The notes under the pieces are model-generated. The model did no database searches, had not been told where the DNA came from, and was given only the letters and a program-made list of their open reading frames with translations. Made by a program: the position numbers and the translations under genes. Shown in pieces: positions 41,299 through 45,277 of a stretch of DNA of 45,277 nt. Source of the stretch: Opitutaceae bacterium (GTDB lineage Bacteria; Verrucomicrobiota; Verrucomicrobiia; Opitutales; Opitutaceae); the NCBI GenBank assembly GCA_003151495.1, contig PLXR01000160.1, forward strand, positions 1 to 45,277, read 5' to 3'. Every line of letters begins with the position of its first letter. Positions within the stretch are counted from its first letter, which is position 1.

Positions 41299-42753
41299 AT
41301 GGGTCAACCTCGGCTCCCCGCATGGACAGGATTCTGGGTCCTCGCGGGCGCCGCCCTCGCCCACAACCTGCCCAGGCTCTCCCCGGGGATGTTCGACTGG
41401 GCCGAGCCCGGCAATGTCGCCGCGGCCCTCGCCCAGGGACGGGGCTTCAGCGATCCCTTTGACGGCGGGACGGGCCCGACGGCCTGGGTCTCCCCCCTGC
41501 CGGCCTGGGTCGAGGCCGCCGTGTTCCTGGCGCTCGGCGTCAAGACGGCGCTCTCGGCGAAGGCGATGCTCTGCCTCTCGGTCGCCGGGCTCGCCTGGGC
41601 CAACGCCCTCCTCCTCGCGGCGCTCGCCCCCTTCGGGGCTTGGATCCGCGCGGCGGCCTCTGCCGCGTTCCTGGCCTACTGCTGCCTCGTCCCGGGCGGC
41701 CCCCTCGTCGTCCTGAGCGAGGCCTGGCTCGACATCCTGCTCTCGGCGGCGCTCCTCTGGGCCGCCCTCGCTTCCCGCGGGCCGCGGACACGCCCCGGCG
41801 CCTTCGCCCTGGTCGCGGTGGCCCTCCTCGCCCCGCTGGAGAACGCGGGCCTCGCGGTCGCGGCGGGGATCGTCGTCCTGGCGCTGGCATGGGAAGGCCG
41901 CTCCGACGCCCGGCGGCTCGCCCTCCCCGCGGCGGCCGCGGCCGCCGCGCTCCTCTCCGTGGGCGCGTGGACCGCGAGGAACGCGGTCGTCCTCGGCCAT
42001 GCCGTCCCCCTCAAGTCGAACTCGTGGTTCGAGCTCCACCTGGCCAACGTCGACTCGTCCGACGGGCTCCCGAGGATGGAGACCGTGCTCAGGCGCCTCC
42101 CCTACTTCGACGTCGCGGAATTCGGCCGGTACAGGGAGATGGGCGAGATCGGCTACGTCGGGAGCTTCCGCGCCCCGGCGCTCGCCGCGATCCGCGCCGA
42201 TCCGCCGCACTTCGCCGCGAACGTCCTGCGAAGGCTGGGCGCGGCGGTCGTCTTCTGCCGCCGCGAGGGCGGCGGGCAGTCGACCCGCTTCCCCTTCGCC
42301 CCGGGGGACGCCGCCCGGCTGGCGGGGGCCGGGGAGCTCATCACGATGGGCGCCGCGGGCGCCCTGTGGACCCGGATCGACGCGCCCCCCTCCTCCGAGC
42401 ACCGGATCCTCCACGGCCTGGGCCTGGCCCAGGCGGACGCCATTTGGCTCGACTGGCTCGAGCGGCGGCTCGAGTTCGACTCGAGGTACCGCGGGGCCTG
42501 GGGGATCGCGCTCGGCTTCCTCACGGCCGGGATCCCGGCCGTGGCGCTCCTCCTCTCCGCGATCCTCGCCGGGGGCCGGCTTTCCCCGCCCGCGGCATGG
42601 GCGGCCGCGATCGCGGCCGGGATGGTGCTCCCCTACGTGCTGGTGAACCACAACGAGCGCCACCAGCTGCCCCTCGTGGCGATGCAGGCGGTGGCCCTGG
42701 GGGCGTGCGCGCAGGCCCTCGCCGGCCGCCTCGGGGCGGCGAAGGAGCCATGA
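41299..42753 (+). CDS. Polytopic membrane protein, GT-C-like (copy F)
   Basis: The 484-residue protein has about ten membrane segments. The first outward loop contains FDWAEPGNVAAALAQGRGFSDPF and then GPTAWVSPLPAWVEAAVFLALG, a pattern common in GT39-like proteins where an acidic residue after the first helix is followed by G-R-G-F and a P-x-x-x loop. A soluble region at about 220-330 (RNAVVLGHAVPLKSNSWFEL) precedes further helices. Sugar transfer is inferred. The gene lies 11 bases after the GtrB-like gene and its stop overlaps the next start (ATGA at 42750), so it is translationally coupled. Confidence 0.68.
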   Translation: MGQPRLPAWTGFWVLAGAALAHNLPRLSPGMFDWAEPGNVAAALAQGRGFSDPFDGGTGPTAWVSPLPAWVEAAVFLALGVKTALSAKAMLCLSVAGLAWANALLLAALAPFGAWIRAAASAAFLAYCCLVPGGPLVVLSEAWLDILLSAALLWAALASRGPRTRPGAFALVAVALLAPLENAGLAVAAGIVVLALAWEGRSDARRLALPAAAAAAALLSVGAWTARNAVVLGHAVPLKSNSWFELHLANVDSSDGLPRMETVLRRLPYFDVAEFGRYREMGEIGYVGSFRAPALAAIRADPPHFAANVLRRLGAAVVFCRREGGGQSTRFPFAPGDAARLAGAGELITMGAAGALWTRIDAPPSSEHRILHGLGLAQADAIWLDWLERRLEFDSRYRGAWGIALGFLTAGIPAVALLLSAILAGGRLSPPAAWAAAIAAGMVLPYVLVNHNERHQLPLVAMQAVALGACAQALAGRLGAAKEP

Positions 42754-44666
42754 AGCCGTCCCGGATGCTCGCCGCGGCAGCCGCGATCCTCGGCCTCTAC
42801 TGGTGGATGGCGACCAGCGTCTCCGACACCCAGTGCACGACGGGCGACGAGATCGCGCACCTGACGGCGGGGTACTCGTACTGGACGACGAACGACTACC
42901 GACTCCAGCCCGAGAACGGCAACCTCCCCCAGCGCTGGGCCGCGATCCCGCTCCTGTGGAGCCGCCCGAGGTTTCCCTCCCTGGACCAGGACGCCTGGAG
43001 GATCTCGGACGTGTGGGACCTGGGGTTCCAGTGGTTTTACGGGAATGGCAACGACCTCGCGGCCATGCTCCGGTCCGGCCGGCGCATGATCGCGCTCTTC
43101 GGCGTTGCGGCCGGGGCCCTCGTCTTCCTGTGGGCCCGCAGGCTCCACGGCGACCGGGGCGCCCTGCTCGCGGCGGGGCTGTTCGCGTTCTGCCCCACCA
43201 TGCTCGCCAACGGGGCCCTCGTCACGAGCGACATGACCGCGTGCTGCATGTTCCTGGCCTGCGTGACCGCGTTCTGGGCGATGGCCCACAGGATCACCCT
43301 GCCGCGCCTCCTCCTCTTCGGGCTGTCGCTCGGCCTCCTCTGCGTGTCCAAGTTCTCGGCGCCCCTGATCGCGCCCATGTGCGCCGCCCTCTTCGCGGTC
43401 CGGGTGTCGGGGAGCGACGAGCTCCCGGCCTCGTGGCCCCTCGGGGCCCGCGTCCGCGGGCGCGCGCGGGTCGCGCTCGCGCTTGTCGGGGCGACGCTGG
43501 CCGCGTGCGCGCTCGCAATCGCGGTCATCTGGGCCTCGTACGGGTTCAGGTACGCGATGTACGAGAGGTTCGAGCCCAACCGCGTGCGCTCGCTCGTCGG
43601 CTGGGACGTCCTCGAGGACCAGGGGGGCCCGACCGTGCCGGTCCTGCGGTTCGCGCGCGCCCACGAGCTCCTCCCGGAGTCCTACATCTACGGCTTCGCG
43701 CACACCTACCGCTTCTCGAGGTACAGGAAGGCGTTCCTGAACGGCGACTACAGGAGCACGGGCTGGGTCCAGTTCTTCCCCTACACGACGGCCGTGAAGA
43801 CACCCCTGGCGCTCTTCGGCCTGATTGGCCTCGGGGCGCTCCTGGCCGCCTCGCGGCGGCGGTCGCAGGCCGAATGGCGGGCGCGCGCCTATGAGTGGTC
43901 CCCGCTCCTCGCGCTCTTCGCGGTCTACTGGGCCTTCTCGCTGACGAGCGGCCTCAACATAGGGCACCGCCACATCATGCCCGTCTATCCCGTCCTCTTC
44001 GTCATGGCCGCGGGGGCCGCGGGCTGGCTGGAGCGCACCCCCCGGTGGGCGGGGGCGGTCGTCGCGGCCCTCGCCGTCTGGTTCGCGGCCGAGTCGGTCT
44101 GGATCCGGCCCCGCTACCTCGCCTATTTCAACGAGATCGTCGGGCCGGCGAACGCGTGGCACCACCTGGTCGACAGCTCGCTCGACTGGGGCCAGGACCT
44201 GCCGACGCTCAGGAGGTGGCTCGACGCCCACCCGCCCGACGCGCCCGTCTTCATCTCCTACTTCGGGTCGGGCGACCTCGACTACTACGGGATCAAGGGC
44301 ACGCGCATCGGCGACATCAACTTCGAGCTCCGCAGGCGCGGGGTCCCGGGGATCCTCGCGGGGGGCATCTGGATCATCAGCGTGACCCAGTTCCAGCAGG
44401 TCTACACGGAGGCGCGGGGCCCCTGGGACCGGCAGAAGGAGGCGCACTACCGGGGGCTTCTGGCCCATGTCCTCGAGCTCGAGGGCACGAAGACCAGGCT
44501 CACCTACCAGGAGGGCGTCGAGTTCGAGGAGTACCAGTTCGCCAGGCTCTGCCACGTGCTGCGCGCACGGAGGCCCGTCGCCCAGCCGGGCTACACGTTC
44601 CTCGTCTTCAGGCTGACGGACGCCGAGGTCATGCGGGCCCTCTACGAGCCCGTCCCGGTCCCATGA
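42750..44666 (+). CDS. GT39/PMT_2-like membrane glycosyltransferase (copy G)
   Basis: The 638-residue protein opens with a membrane helix, and its first outward loop is TTGDEIAHLTAGYSYW, with the Asp-Glu pair expected for the catalytic position of GT39-like GT-C enzymes. Other conserved marks are NDYRLQPENGNLPQRW, ALVFLWARRL, NGALVTSDMTACCMFL, KFSAPLIAPM, GLNIGHRHIMPVYPVLF, and the C-terminal soluble piece with SLDWGQDLPTLRRWL and YFGSGDLDYYGIKG. About twelve helices are visible. It likely uses a polyprenyl-phosphate sugar, such as that made by the GtrB-like gene upstream, on the outer face. It overlaps both neighbours by 4 bases. The next gene is a close paralogue. Confidence 0.86.
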   Translation: MKPSRMLAAAAAILGLYWWMATSVSDTQCTTGDEIAHLTAGYSYWTTNDYRLQPENGNLPQRWAAIPLLWSRPRFPSLDQDAWRISDVWDLGFQWFYGNGNDLAAMLRSGRRMIALFGVAAGALVFLWARRLHGDRGALLAAGLFAFCPTMLANGALVTSDMTACCMFLACVTAFWAMAHRITLPRLLLFGLSLGLLCVSKFSAPLIAPMCAALFAVRVSGSDELPASWPLGARVRGRARVALALVGATLAACALAIAVIWASYGFRYAMYERFEPNRVRSLVGWDVLEDQGGPTVPVLRFARAHELLPESYIYGFAHTYRFSRYRKAFLNGDYRSTGWVQFFPYTTAVKTPLALFGLIGLGALLAASRRRSQAEWRARAYEWSPLLALFAVYWAFSLTSGLNIGHRHIMPVYPVLFVMAAGAAGWLERTPRWAGAVVAALAVWFAAESVWIRPRYLAYFNEIVGPANAWHHLVDSSLDWGQDLPTLRRWLDAHPPDAPVFISYFGSGDLDYYGIKGTRIGDINFELRRRGVPGILAGGIWIISVTQFQQVYTEARGPWDRQKEAHYRGLLAHVLELEGTKTRLTYQEGVEFEEYQFARLCHVLRARRPVAQPGYTFLVFRLTDAEVMRALYEPVPVP

Positions 44667-45277
44667 GCGCCCCCACCCGGAAGACGTGGACCCTCGCAGC
44701 GGCGGCGCTCCTCCTCGCGCTCCATTTCACTCTGGCGGTCGCCAGCAAGCTGCGCGAGAGCACGACCTCCGACGAGCTGGTCCACCTGACCGGGGGCTTC
44801 ACCTACTGGAAGCTGAACGACTACAGGCTCCATCCCGAGAACGGCAACCTGCCGCAGCGCTGGGTCGCGCTGCCCGCGTGGCTCTCGGGGGCCAGGTTCC
44901 CCGGGCTCGACCAGGAGTACTGGAGGAAGAGCGACTCATGGGTGATGGGCCACGAGTTCTTCTACGAGACCGGGGAGGACCATTTCCCGAGGCTGATGGC
45001 GGCCCGCGCGATGACGGCCCTCCTCAGCGTCGCCCTCGGTGCCCTCGTCTTCCTGTGGTCGAGGCGCCTCTTCGGCACGGCGGGGGGGTTCGTGTCGCTC
45101 CTGTTCTTCACGTTCAGCCCCACGATCCTGGCCCACGGGGGGCTGGCGACCTCGGACGTGTGCATGGCGCTCTTCATGCTCGCCTCTGTCGGCGCGTGGT
45201 GGCGGCACCTGCGCAACCCCGGGGCCGCGGGCTTCGCCCTGAGCGCGGTCACCTTCGGGCTCGCCTGCGTCGCCAAG
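44663..45277 (+). CDS. GT39/PMT_2-like membrane glycosyltransferase, tandem paralogue (copy H), cut by window end
   Basis: Translation from ATG 44663 stays open for 205 codons to the window end, so only the N-terminal third is present. It repeats the previous protein almost landmark by landmark: TTSDELVHLTGGFTYW, NDYRLHPENGNLPQRW, ARFPGLDQEYWRKSD, ALVFLWSRRLFG and HGGLATSDVCMALFML. The two therefore arose by tandem duplication, though divergence outside the conserved loops is considerable. The start overlaps the previous stop (ATGA). The Asp-Glu catalytic pair is retained, so it is probably active and may use a different sugar or acceptor. Confidence 0.88.
   Translation, partial: MSAPTRKTWTLAAAALLLALHFTLAVASKLRESTTSDELVHLTGGFTYWKLNDYRLHPENGNLPQRWVALPAWLSGARFPGLDQEYWRKSDSWVMGHEFFYETGEDHFPRLMAARAMTALLSVALGALVFLWSRRLFGTAGGFVSLLFFTFSPTILAHGGLATSDVCMALFMLASVGAWWRHLRNPGAAGFALSAVTFGLACVAK

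Noticed and set aside
28601..45277. Conventional O-antigen or capsule cluster
   Set aside because: No flippase, polymerase, chain-length regulator, export pore or nucleotide-sugar biosynthesis gene seen in the window.

Overview
The window is a strongly GC-rich bacterial chromosome segment with dense coding on both strands, many ATGA start/stop overlaps and few recognisable Shine-Dalgarno sites. The TonB-dependent receptor (Caulobacter-type plug, no SusD partner), the GH13-esterase fusion, the twin-arginine NIPSNAP protein, System II cytochrome c assembly and the many large membrane glycosyltransferase-like proteins fit a Gram-negative member of Verrucomicrobiota, most likely Opitutaceae. That placement is an inference from gene style. 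No rRNA or marker gene is present. I saw no tRNA, rRNA, CRISPR array, insertion sequence or phage gene.

Region 1 (1-2.5 kb): one membrane-anchored SGNH-hydrolase/TPR protein. Region 2 (2.5-13 kb): a starch/maltodextrin utilisation locus. It holds a secreted alpha-amylase fused to an esterase-like alpha/beta-hydrolase, a divergent TonB-dependent receptor, malQ, a sugar/cation MFS symporter and an AraC-type regulator. In the likely scheme, polysaccharide is cut outside or in the periplasm, oligosaccharides cross the outer membrane through the receptor and the inner membrane through the symporter, and MalQ remodels them in the cytoplasm. Region 3 (13-14.7 kb): a lone Uma2-like nuclease-fold protein behind an AT-rich, palindrome-containing spacer, and a methyltransferase.

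Region 4 (14.7-21.2 kb): a four-gene minus-strand operon of class II aldolase/short-chain dehydrogenase fusion, mtnA, a NIPSNAP protein and a PhyH-type oxygenase. A divergent aldo/keto reductase plus lipoprotein pair lies next to it. The aldolase-mtnA coupling suggests a 5-deoxypentose or methylthioribose 'DHAP shunt' in which aldolase and aldehyde-processing enzyme are one polypeptide. Region 5 (21.3-28.5 kb): housekeeping genes, namely a HAD phosphatase, secreted and lipoprotein hypotheticals, resB-ccsA cytochrome c assembly, xseA and a VTT/DedA-like membrane protein.

Region 6 (28.6 kb to the end): seven GT-C-like polytopic membrane proteins (two with clear TPR tails and one with a short one), two GT2 polyprenyl-phosphate-sugar synthase-like proteins and a MuiA-family protein. 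Two sets of paralogues are evident: 30169-32094 with 33841-35757, and the tandem pair 42750-44666 with 44663 onward, which is cut by the window end. Together they look like a surface or protein glycosylation island using lipid-linked sugars. This region and the aldolase-mtnA operon are the most interesting parts of the window.
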